Of a stretch of DNA of 64,000 nucleotides, positions 1 to 9,770 are shown in pieces. The stretch is from Dryococelus australis (Eukaryota; Arthropoda; Insecta; Phasmatodea; Phasmatidae). How positions within the stretch are numbered: position 1 is the first letter of the stretch; each line of letters begins with the position of its first letter. The notes below the pieces were generated by a model. That model was not told the DNA's origin. It saw nothing but the letters and a program-made list of their open reading frames with translations, and ran no database searches. The position numbers and the translations under genes were made by a program. The stretch lies in the NCBI GenBank assembly GCA_029891345.1, contig CM057009.1, positions 303,033,466-303,097,465 on the forward strand, read 5' to 3'.

Positions 1-195
1 ATATACAGGTGTGCCTAAATTCCCATTACACTATGTAAGGGCTTGTAGTGGGGACCAAGACAGTAACGTTTTCCATAGGAACTTAGGTGCAGAAATGTAT
101 ACAGTTTCCCCACGACAAACAAAACACCACCGCATTACATGTTGAACTCTCCCACGTCTACAAAATACTGTACGTTGTTTTTCTTCGGGTTCCAC

Positions 196-639
196 TTACA
201 AGAAGGGCTCGATGAGACGACCAGCGACGTTTACACAAACACGGTACCTACATACCATGTTCTGGTACACACGATCACCAATACCTAGAAGTCCAAGATC
301 CGCCGCAGCCATAATCCACACCAGCAGGTCTTCTTCTGATTCCACAGGGTTCTCGTAAATCAAGCCCTTCATGTGGCCACACAGGAAGTAGTCTAGCGGA
401 GTCAAGTCGGGTGAACGTTCAGGCCTAGCGACGGGGTGAATATGTCGAGGTGGCCCGATTGCTTGGCCTGCATGCAAAATATGACGTCGACTGTACAAGT
501 AAGATGAGACGATCTGCATCTCTACTCTTTGATTGATGGACTGAAATCCCCACAAGATGCTGTCTCCTTTATTTATACTTGTCTTCGTACCATTCCACCG
601 CCTCCTATCCTTCCAAAACTTATTTTCTTCCCTCCACAA
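196..639 (-). pseudogene. Mariner-like DDE transposase, C-terminal fragment
   Basis: This reading frame codes for the C-terminal end of a Tc1/mariner-superfamily transposase of the kind scattered through arthropod genomes. The recognisable part starts near residue 50: a block with ARPERSPDLTPLDYFLCGH, which is the region of the third catalytic acidic residue (SPDLTPLDYFLWGH-type), followed by the usual tail with EEDLLVWIMAAAD and a final CVNVAGRLIEPFL. The first 50 residues do not look like the family, and the upstream catalytic Asp blocks and the helix-turn-helix domain are absent. I therefore read it as a 5'-truncated copy, with the stop at 196 probably the original end. No terminal repeats were identified. 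Confidence 0.72.
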
Positions 640-1077
640 CTCCTGCTAAAACATATCTGCCACTCGCCTTCTCCACACACCCTATTACACTCTCACTCCC
701 CCAACCACACACCCTTCGACCTATCACCTACTCCTTCTTCACCCCTCCCAACACACTGCCAGATTCAAATCGAAGGCACGTCTGTACATTCCCAGGTCCA
801 TCCGTACAACCCCCTCTGGTTTCGCTCTACATCAGTATTACCACAATACATAAATAAATGATGTAGTGTTTATTTAAGTCTAACCAGTTAAAATGAAAAA
901 TAACATTTAAATGATTTTGTACACATACAATTTATTGTACAGATAAATACACAAATTCCATTTAAAAAAAAACATTCAGTCTAAGTTCATGATTTAAAAA
1001 ATATATATATCATCTTTGGAACCATCGTTGGCGTGACTTCTTGTCTAGCCGTAATTCATCAATTAATGGCCCAAAGA
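640..1077. other. Non-coding spacer with pyrimidine-rich stretch
   Basis: From about 590 to 830 the plus strand is C/T/A-rich and almost free of G (runs of CTCC, CACAC and CCTTC). Short open frames here arise from that composition and have no recognisable domain. The rest is AT-rich. No gene is seen. Confidence 0.5.
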
Positions 1078-1558
1078 CTAGGCACACCATTTGCACAGCA
1101 GCTGTGTGTTCCTCCACTTGAATGCCCAGAGAGTTTCTGACCTGTCACAGATGTGTCGCTGCTGGTCGCCATAAAGTTTCATCATTTTGCGCAGCGAAGT
1201 ACAGCCATACTCGAACTGCACATCGATGATTTCAACAGCATTTCTGCACAAGTCGATCAGCCATTTTTTTCTGTTCATGCCCTACCATGTAATTCGGGCC
1301 TTGCAGGTGCTACATCAGCAAGTCGTGCAACACATTTCCCATTTTATAGTATGGAATCTTGCCTTCGTCCCACTCCAGCTCGTGATAGTACTTGGTCAGC
1401 CAGTCATTCGTCTTCTAGTTTTTCTCGTCCAAAGGTTTCCACGAATTTGGAGGTCGGAAAGAGCACATTCACGTTTTGCCATCGTCGTCGAAGAACACTG
1501 CGAAATCCTTGAGCACGAAGCCACTCTGGTTCTAGAAGCCATGCAGATTATAGTACAT
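1078..1558 (-). pseudogene. Uncharacterised Polinton-associated protein, broken
   Basis: I recognise this as a protein of unknown function that recurs next to Polinton-like capsid genes in invertebrate genomes. I cannot name it. The frame starts at an ATG at 1558 and reads through a hydrophobic/acidic N-terminal part (FVLKDFAVFFDDD) and a characteristic block WLTKYYHELEWDEGKIPYY. It has several in-frame stops (TAG or TGA) and shifts frame near 1280, after which the C-terminal part (EIIDVQFEYGCTSLRKMM, then a CD...C pattern) runs to the stop at 1078. It begins about 77 bases after the end of the capsid-like gene in the same orientation, which suggests co-expression in the ancestral element. 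No catalytic function can be assigned. Confidence 0.5.
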
Positions 1559-1634
1559 CCTGTTGCTGTCTATGCTCGAAGACGACTAAACAGATATCGC
1601 CTACAGACCATCATATTTATATCCTCTACGCCAT

Positions 1635-2441
1635 TCATGCAAGTATCTTCACAACTTTATCTCGACAATTGTACGACGTGAGTAAGTCGTGAATTATCTG
1701 GCAGAAAGCATTTGTGTGTAGAGGAATATTTCCATCCGTAGCGAATTCGATCCTGCATGCAATCACATTAGAACTGATAGACTTGTCCTGTGTACTCATA
1801 TCGAACATCATGTACAGGGCCAAACACTTGAAAGTATACGGGCTAAGTATCGGGGGTTGGGTGCATCCGTAATATGCATTTTGGAATGGAGCATACATTT
1901 TATATGCCAGTAGTTACTGACTATTTCGAAAGTTCATGTTCACGTCCACTTATGGATAGCTTTCACTATTCAAATTTATTTTCAAATTTCCTATTTGACA
2001 TGTCTCGAACTGCGAACAGCTCACTTTCACATTGAGCTGTCTTCTGATCTGTAGCGCAATGATGATGAAACTTGGTTTCTAGGTAGCAAAACTTGACTTC
2101 ACAATCCAGTTGATGCACTGGCTTGCGGGCAGTCCGGTGTAGGTCTAGAGACTCCATGATCTGAAAGCCACCTCGATGTTTTTGCCATCTTCCCAATTCT
2201 TCAGCATCTTGATACATTCTGTAATACTCAGCTGGACACTACGTAGAATTCGATAGAATTCGATAGAATTTAGCTTCAGTTCTACTATAGCCAGGTTTTC
2301 TCCCGTAGTCACAATGGCATCTGCGTGCATATTGGCTAGGAGCAGTACCAGTTCCTGCTTCGAATTAATGATAGTTAGTTTGTAGTCTTCGGCGAATCCC
2401 AAAACTATAGTGATATTACAAAGAGATTTTTGCAACTTCAT
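1635..2441 (-). pseudogene. Polinton/adintovirus-like major capsid-type protein, 5'-truncated
   Basis: A single reading frame runs from 2441 to 1635 (about 268 codons) and is interrupted only by four in-frame stops, near 2148, 2086, 1950 and 1916. Its blocks match a protein family repeated in arthropod genomes that I associate, from general knowledge, with the double-jelly-roll major capsid protein of Polinton-type elements. They are an N-terminal FAEDYKLTIINSKQELVLL, then VAFRSWSL, then IGNLKINLNSESYP, then YKMYAPFQNAYYG, and the C-terminal end around 1640-1720. The N-terminal half expected for the family is missing: the match ends abruptly at 2441, against an AT-rich stretch. A short direct repeat (2244-2270) lies inside the coding part. 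The family match is fairly secure, while the exact capsid role is inferred. Confidence 0.6.
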
Positions 2442-5280
2442 TTTTTGTTAGGATGCCCTTAATTTCTCTCAGAAGCCCTTTATTTTTTGTTAGGATGCTT
2501 TATATTATTTTATTATTTTTAATTGGGTTTATGGGTTTTAAATTATTCTCTTTTGGTCAGATTTATCACTTTTTTTGTTCGGATGCAAGTCCTACTTTGT
2601 GGTGTTTTGGTAATGACTTAATAGTTATTTTAATTCGGGTTTTTGGTTATAATTTTGGAAAGTCATTTCGCTTTATTTTTTGTGTTCATTTACTTAGGAC
2701 CTTTTTGACCTCAACATAGAGGTCATGTATTTGTTTGGATTTAAACATGTAGTAACTATTTAAAATTCTTAATTATGGTTTTCTGTACAGAGGCCTTTAA
2801 TCTTTTGTCTTGGAAGTCCTTTATTGCATTTTGGTTTTAAGGTCTTATGCATTCATTCTTTTCGGCTGGTTTTATATTGCTATTATTTTTTTAACATTAG
2901 GATATTAGGTCGTTGGCACTGTCTTCCCGGGAATACTCCTTAAGTTAGCTGTAAAAATTATAGAGTCGGTGTAGCAAATTTTTTTAAAACTTGCCACAAG
3001 CTGAGATCAGCCTCAGCACTCATTGTACCAGTTGCAGCTGTGTTCAACCTTTTTGTTTTCGCCACTTCGTCGCTGAAGTGTGCGATCATCGTTAAAAGGT
3101 ATTGTTTTCGGGTCTCTCTGTGTTGTCAGTGGACATCCCAGGAGTTTAACAGACGGGGACGTTTTGCTGTGCAAAAGTGAGAAACTTTTATGTTGGTTTT
3201 TTTTTAGTATGTTAAGCTTTTAGTTAACGCCGATGTAAGTTAAGCTATGTTGGATCGGTAGGTCAGGGCCTTTATTGTCGATAATGTGCATGAAATGGTT
3301 TAGACTTTCTATTTGAGTTAACAGATGTCTTCCTCCAGTCAATAAATTTGTGAGCCGATAGTCACGAACTTTAAAATGTAAAACAGTATAAGCATAAAGA
3401 TATTTATGTTAGTAGAAAGAAGTTGTGCTCAGTTGCTGAAAGAGGAAACTCGGATAGGAAGAGTCAAATGTAGGATTCGTAGCTAGGGTTTGTAGTTAAT
3501 TTATAAAAAAAGACGTTTATTTCTTCTAATTTTTACATCTATATGTAACAGAGAATATTTGTAAATACTTAATTAATTGATTAGATTCATTTTGATGTTA
3601 AGAATTTGTGAGAAAGCCGAATCTAAATTATTATATTTTTTTATAAATAAATGATAACCTTATTTATTAACTTATACTGTACAAATGATTTCTGAATTGA
3701 TTGCTTTTGAATGTTTATATACATCGTAAAATACATTTATATTTTTGAATTTTGGTATCAATTTGTTTTGACTAATTCATTTTTTTAAAAGAATGAACTC
3801 AGTAAAATTTATGATTTGACAACTATCTTCTTTCATTTATAGAGTTTTAGAAGTTTCCCTTTTTATCTAGAATAGAGTTTGTTTTATTATTGTATTTGTA
3901 CAAGTTATGCACAATTGATAAATAAAGTAAATCACTTTAAGGCATTTATTTGACAAGGAGAGCAAGAAAAAATTCAGAAGCAGGTACAAAAGTGAGTTCA
4001 TACTGGAATAATATTTTACTTTAACCTGCTTGGCTAGCAGTATAAGAGTATATAAGTCACAAAGGGTGCCTAAAACGACACCAAATCACCTTCACATGCC
4101 ACAACCAGCACTTACAAAATTAATTTCCTTTAACTGTGTCATAGCACGCAAATATCAGCGTTTGATTATAATCATCATTCATGATATAGCTCCAAAAAAG
4201 GAGTGTATGACTAGAGAATTCCAAAATAAAGAATAACTCATTAATAACAAATGTGTAAATGGTAATTGAATATTCTATATGATTTGGCCTATTCAAATGA
4301 CCGATGACGTCACTAATACTTTTAATACAAGGGCTTCTAAAAAACATAACTCTTTCTTTCAATGTGAACCAATATCACAGCCTCAATCACTTACTGGAAA
4401 AAGCATAAACGAAGATATTTGATTTATGAAAAAGACCTATTTAGTTAATATTCCTCAAATATGCTCATCAAAAAAGGAATACATGACTAGATTAATTAGT
4501 GCAATCATAAGGCACTCAATATTACACTGGTATAATTCTCCTCAATAAAATAGTGGTGTGCAAGAACATTCACTCCAAAAAATTGGCTAATTTAGTGACA
4601 TGTCCACAATCACCTTTATGGTTTGACATTCCTCACCAAAATATATTCGTAAAAAAAGGCAATCAACATGGAGTGGTTCAATTAACGAGTCGTACAAAGC
4701 TCTAACGAGTAACAGCCTCAGAGAATCTCACTACAGGACTGATGACTAAAACTATTTTTAAAATCAAGGTAGAATTTAACCTTAAAAAAAATAAAAACTT
4801 GTCAGGAGGCAGCTAACATTTCACTCCTAAAGCCGATTAAAGCTCCTAATCATAAAATATTATACATTCCATCGTAAACACATTCACTAAAAGTGGTGGA
4901 CACTCATGGTGACAAAATCAAGCAGGGCCGATGCAGTACAAACTGGGGCGTCAGTGCCATCGAACAATAAAGTGAGAAAAACCACACCCGAACATGAATG
5001 GTAAATTCAAACTGGTTAAACAGAAAGGATTTTGATCGTGCGGCCTAAATTAGACACCAGAATATTGATTGACACAACTGCACGCCCACATTTATTGTCA
5101 GCGCTGAAAAACAATACTCTATTTTATGCATCGCATATCAGCCCAATACTCCGGAAAAGGCAAGTTGTATAGTCCACCACTTACCCTGCGAGTCCCTCTC
5201 GTCGGCTAACAAAAAAAAAATTACATTAATTAATCTTTATATTACTGTCGCAGATGCCGAAGTAATATGCACGCAAAAGA
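2442..5280. other. AT-rich region without a recognisable gene
   Basis: The sequence is AT-rich with only short open frames. A T-rich motif with GTTAGGATGC occurs at about 2446-2456 and 2484-2497, with a related GTTCGGATGC at about 2577-2586, just at the broken border of the capsid-like gene. The open frame at 2453-2719 encodes a very hydrophobic peptide and is best explained by T-rich composition. Around 2920-3180 is a GC-richer stretch. Nothing else is seen. Confidence 0.5.
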
Positions 5281-5600
5281 TTCGTGCTGCCTATGGGTTG
5301 AAAATAAAGTCGATGTCCATGTCGACCCGAAATACGACATTATCGATGCAGGCAGCTAGCAGGTACATTGTTACTGCAGGCAGGTCGGGTAGCGAGTTGC
5401 GAATAGGCTCGTTACAAGGAAGGACTGGACGCCGAGTGGGAGGTTTGGCTGGCGGAGAAGGGGATGGAGAAGGGGATGGAGAAGGGAGGAGGCCCGAGCA
5501 GCCAGAGAATATACAAAGGCGGCACTTCGCACGGTGGTCATTATGGTATTTAGCATGCACTGCTGCACCCTGCATATTTACTAGATATCATTGGTGCTGA
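5281..5600. repeat. GC-richer patch with a 12-bp GGAGAAGGGGAT tandem repeat
   Basis: About three copies of a 12-bp unit (GGAGAAGGGGAT) lie at 5455-5488. They give Gly-Glu-Gly-Asp repeats on plus and Pro-Ser repeats on minus in overlapping open frames of about 95-100 codons. Neither frame has a recognisable domain, and open frames on both strands are expected from this repeat. I do not call a gene. Confidence 0.4.
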
Positions 5601-5916
5601 GACAGTTTTTAATGTAATTTAATCCATGAATTTGTTTCTCATTTGAACTTAATATTAAAATAATCTGATTATTTAATTTAAACTATTCCTATTGCTATAT
5701 ACATCAGTAGAACCTGTCCCAAGTTAACGACATTTATTTTCACCACTCCTTATAAAGCGATTATGATAGCCAAGCTGAGTTGCAGCAGTTGGAATGAGTA
5801 ATTTTTTATTTATTTTTTATTTTTGTATGCCGTATACTTTGCCAAACTTCAAGTTTTCTAGGTAATGGCATTTAAGGACGGCCTCTAAACAGACCTGATG
5901 GTGGAGCTGCCCTCCT

Positions 5917-6118
5917 GTTACTTCAAAGGTTGGCCGACGTAATATTAGATGTACATTCTTGTTCAAGCCGCGATGTTCATTTGATAAATTGAGGTTATTA
6001 TAGCTGTTTTATTTATGTTTTGTGGATGCTACGATGATAAACAAGTTCCTAGCAGTTATAAGATTAAAGATTGTGAAAGTTTGAGAGTTGTTGACGTTTT
6101 GTCGACCTTTGAAGTAAC
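5917..6118. mobile_element. Small MITE-like element with 14-bp inverted ends
   Basis: The sequence GTTACTTCAAAGGT at 5917-5930 is repeated as its exact reverse complement at 6105-6118. A few further bases inside also pair approximately (TTGGCCGACGT against ACGTTTTGTCG). The 202-bp unit has no coding capacity, which fits a miniature inverted-repeat element. No clear target-site duplication is visible, so a chance hairpin is possible. Confidence 0.4.
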
Positions 6119-6935
6119 CACATGTTTGCAGGTTCTCGTGAAACCATTTGTAGCAGCTGATATGTGAGTCGCCGAGTGTGCAGAAGTTATTGAATTGATG
6201 GTTGAAGTGATAAATTATTACTTTTCTAGAGATCCCCCTACCACTTCAGTGTTTGCCATCATTGTAGCTAGATACGAAATTGCACTATTTCCAATTCTAT
6301 TTCTTCACTACTTTATTTTAATGGCCCCCTCCTGGCCTCACAAAATTTCATCTCTAGAAGGATGCAGACATCGAATTTCTCTGTAGGGTATATAGTAACG
6401 CTATTCATTTTCTACCCCCCAACCTTCCATCTTGGCCGAAGACAGTTCGTTCAGCATGAACAAGTGTTAGTTTTTTATTGCGGTCTTTATGCCGACTTCT
6501 ATCATCTGATCCACCTCAACCACATTAAGCAATCATGTGATGGTGTCGATAAGGTTAAGAACACCATTATTCGTTATTTTCGTCGATGCCGAGTTGGATC
6601 CGTCTTATTCATCAGTGTTCCCCATAATCGTAGAAATGACTGAGAAAGAAGAGTACCGATATATTGGTGTTAAACCACTATCCGAACTTCCAATTGCAGT
6701 GTGTATTGTCCAAATAGGAATGGCTTTTAAGCACGAAGTTCCATTTTTATAAAACTGTGTTCAAACACAGCTGGATCGTCGACATTTATGTAAACTTCTA
6801 TGGTCTTCGACCTCGAAGCCAAGGCTGCAAAGGAAAATCTCGGTAGCATGTGTTTACAACTTGGTGTTCTGTAGCGTACTGTTAGCTGGTTTGACGTGGT
6901 GCTTTGTTTTATTGATTCTGGCGGCCGTAAAACTT
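6119..6935. other. Decayed region inside the Polinton span, unassigned
   Basis: Open frames exist on plus (6195-6386, 6362-6643, 6537-6752), but I recognise no domain on either strand. By position, between the penton-like and major-capsid-like genes, it may hold the remains of another minus-strand gene or the missing start of the capsid-like gene. I could not match it to either. Confidence 0.3.
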
Positions 6936-8195
6936 ATCCCCATCTTTTCAAATGCAGGCATAGGGTAATTTGTAAATTTCGAAAGTTCACCAACTCTCCA
7001 TACTGGTCGACGATTGTCACTAACACCTCATGTGCTCTCTTCGCCACGACTGGAACTTAAATTATGCTTCAACATGACACTTCCAGTTTAAAATCTGAAG
7101 GGACAATTGGCGAAAACTCGTGCAGCATATTGCTTGGCCTACCGTTAAGATACGTGCCTCTCGCCAAATTGCAGTTCATTTGTATCACATAACAAATAAG
7201 ATGTTTACAGGTCACGACGATACGTGAATTTAACTGGCTTCATATATGCGTGGCTTGAATCCCAGCATGGACCCGATGGAATCCCCTTTGTAAAGTCGAT
7301 ATTTTCTCTGTATCTGATGGCACTCTTCAGCGTATTGAAATTTCCACGTAATTCGAATTCTGTGTCGGGAGATAGCTAATCTTCATTGTACCTTTGCAAT
7401 GTCATCTAGTTCATAAGAACCAACGGACAATGTTACCTCGCGGGAGACAATACTGCTTTTCACGAGACACATTTTACAGTTTGTTTTATCGAGGTTGGGT
7501 ATCTTATCGTAGGTTTGAAAATTCGCTCAAATCTATTATCCATTAGTAGTAGGTGCGGGCGGGTTCTGGACCACTTGGCGAATTACATGTGGATGGGGGA
7601 CGGATGTAGTGACATAAGATTAACCTAGCACCACAATCGCTGGAAAAGCTGGCCCACTTAGCACTGCAATTACCACTGCAATTTCGGTACTAACCTTGTG
7701 CTTTGATTGATCCACACACAGCACCACACTTACCACCACATATCACACAATCTCCTCAACCTCCTCTTCCTCCTCATATCTCAACTCCACACTTAGCTCC
7801 ATCTTATTCAACTATCTACACCCCATCACCTCCCCCTCTCCTTACTTAGCTTTGTTGCTATGTGGTGCTAGTGAGCTGTAAAATATTAAGTGCTCTGTTA
7901 AGTGTAATGGTAAGTGTGGTGCTATGTGTGGTGCTATGTGTGGACCAATCAGAGCACAGTATTAGCACCACAATTGCGGTGCTAATTGTGGTGCTAAGTG
8001 GGCCAACTTTTCCAGCGATTGCGGTGCTAGGTTAAACTTATGGCACTATGTCCATCCCCTCATCCACATGTCATTCGTCAAGTGGTCCAAAAAGTGCCTG
8101 CCCCTACTACTCCCATCCCCCTCCAGGTCGAGTGGAGGGAAGTGTACTGCATGCAGCTTGAAGCTACGACCTGTTAAGGTAAGCATTATCGACAT
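6936..8195 (-). pseudogene. Polinton-like penton/minor-capsid-type protein, split by a foldback insertion
   Basis: The frame opens at an ATG at 8195 and gives HAVHFPPLDLEGDG up to 8111, where a foldback element (7546-8110) interrupts it. Beyond the insertion the match resumes with IPNLDKTNCKM, then EVTLSVGSYELDDI, then GDSIGSMLGFKPR (about 7270). After a frameshift come NLARGTYLNGRPSNMLHEF (about 7180-7110) and near the end VDQYGELVNFRNLQITL (about 7000-6950). The order of blocks (a start with FPP, a GSYELDDI-type turn, an LGF block, a GTYLNG...HEFSP block, a VDQ.G.LVNFR end) fits a family I know from Polinton-like elements in invertebrates and consider a minor capsid (penton, PX-like) protein. 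Stops near 7355 and 7248 and at least two frameshifts show that it is dead. The family match is secure; the structural role is inferred. Confidence 0.6.
7546..8110. mobile_element. Foldback-type non-autonomous DNA element with long inverted repeats
   Basis: The left end (GTAGTAGGTGCGGGCGGGTT) and the right end, read on the other strand (GTAGTAGGGGCAGGCACTTT), begin long inverted repeats of roughly 200 bases. They continue with TGGACCACTTG, ACATGTGGATG, TAACCTAGCACC, AATCGCTGGAAAAG and TGGCCCACTTAGCACC on both arms. The inner parts consist of degenerate short repeats of TGTGGTGCTA/TAGCACCACA, and the loop (about 7740-7830) is pyrimidine-rich. It has no coding capacity. It interrupts the penton-like gene, so it is younger than that gene. 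I see no clear target-site duplication. The architecture fits a foldback or long-TIR MITE. Confidence 0.75.
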
Positions 8196-8689
8196 GACTT
8201 ATAGTTTCTGGTCCATGTATAGCCATTTCATTCGATTATTTCTACGAACGAACGAACAATAAGAAAAAACACAAGTTTTGCAGTTCTACACTTTAGGCAT
8301 TTCTCCATCTCATAGTTGTAAGTATTTTGTAATTTTCAAGTACTGTGACATTCTGCATCGCCATTAGTGTTTTTCTTGTTTTTGTGGTATTTGCCCTTAT
8401 TCGGGTAAAGTTTGCTTTTGTTGAGAAAGTCTTGTTCTCGATTTTCTGCTGTTAATAATCTGAGGGCAAAATATTTATTTCTTGCTCAAACTTAAACTTG
8501 AAATTTGTATTCAATAATATTTATGAAATATTCTTAAAGAGTAATGTATTTATATATGTAATTTATTGTTTCACAAAAATTAATCGTTTAGGTTTTCTTC
8601 TAGAACAAAATAACTATGTGTTGTAAATTTGTCAGTTATGTGTTTTCAAAATGTGTGTTGAGTTTCTCATGTTTTGCACTTTGTTCAAT

Positions 8690-9185
8690 CTGTTAAGATG
8701 GCAGCATTTGTGGTATAATATTATATATTTTCATTAATGTAATTATTATCTACTGTTATGCCTCCAAATAAAATCATAAACTAATAGTTCGTAAATAAAA
8801 CCTTGTATACAAGTAAAATATTACAAGTCAATGTACTTGTAACTGCGAATACGAGTAAATGTTCCTCTGTCGATCTACTACTCTGCGGATTTATCATTTT
8901 TTGTGTGTTGCTCTATGGTGCTGAAGTGACTTTATTCACTTTGCAAAATTCTCGTAATGTAGTTGACTCTGCTTTTCTTAAGCTCTGATGATAATCAAGT
9001 ATTTATATGGTGACAAAACATCTAGTACCATCATTGTTAATTTGAATGTAAATATTTATTTACTCTCCTATGTTTTGTGTTTGTTTAAGAAAGTTGAAAA
9101 ATGTAAGTTACGTTCTATCTTTAGTGCAATGCAAGATGTTGGGCAACTTTCTAGCCATGATGAGTTAGTTGACTTCACGAGCAGA
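8690..9185 (+). repeat. 5' LTR of the Gypsy element
   Basis: Matching blocks shared with the right copy, in the same order, include GTTCCTCTGTCGA, GGATTTATCATTTT, TTGTGGTGCTGA-like, GTGACAAAACA.CTAGTAC and GTTAGTTGACTTCA.GAGCA. The blocks keep their spacing over more than 400 bases but are separated by substitutions and small indels. The outer edge is approximate, and TG/CA termini could not be placed with confidence. Confidence 0.6.
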
Positions 9186-9770
9186 CCAGGAAGTGAGCAA
9201 CAGTTCTCGCGGTAAGTGTACATTAGCCAACTCCCAGGTAAATTCTCGCATTTTACAAGCTGTTAGTAATTGTCATCTGTTCCAGTGTCGGTTTGGGCCT
9301 CTTAAGACTAAAGAATCTAATACTGAAGCTAGTGTCTGCCATGTGCACTTTCCCAATCTTGAAGGGTACCAAAGGTCTAGTACCCCACGAATTGAAAAAA
9401 CTTGGGCTCTCTTCAGGTCAAAGTGCCTGTTAACTCTGGTTCGGTTGGACCATTAATTCTGGCAGATTATTTAAACATCTCTAACATTTGAACAACATCA
9501 AATCTGTTCAGATTATTCACTTCATGTGTTACACTGCATCTAATGACCCCTTACCCATATCGTGCAGTGCATCTGTCAAACAATGTATTTATTATTTCAC
9601 TTGGGTAGTTAAGTGCCTAGTAGCAGAAAACATAGGTCAAAATTATATATTATGTGCTTCATGAGAAAGTATGTTCTTATTGTTAATATCGATGGTAATT
9701 AAGATGTTTTTTTATTTGCTACTGAGTAGACAATTTTATTTGTTAACTGGAACCAACATGTGAACTCATA
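9186..9770 (+). other. Leader/gag position of the Gypsy element, unrecognised
   Basis: An open frame at 9169-9456 spans the LTR border but shows no zinc knuckle or capsid signature. The sequence is where a leader and gag would be expected, and much of it may be deleted. I see no supportable gene. Confidence 0.35.

Noticed and set aside
1153..1681. Two overlapping plus-strand open frames (119 and 164 codons)
   Set aside because: They are antisense to the better supported minus-strand Polinton gene at 1078-1558 and show no domain.
2453..2719. Hydrophobic 88-codon frame that looks like a membrane protein
   Set aside because: The T-rich composition alone yields Phe/Leu/Ile-rich peptides; no family was recognised.
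5291..5600. Pro-Ser or Gly-Glu-Asp repeat proteins on both strands
   Set aside because: Both arise from a 12-bp repeat, and neither has a domain outside it.
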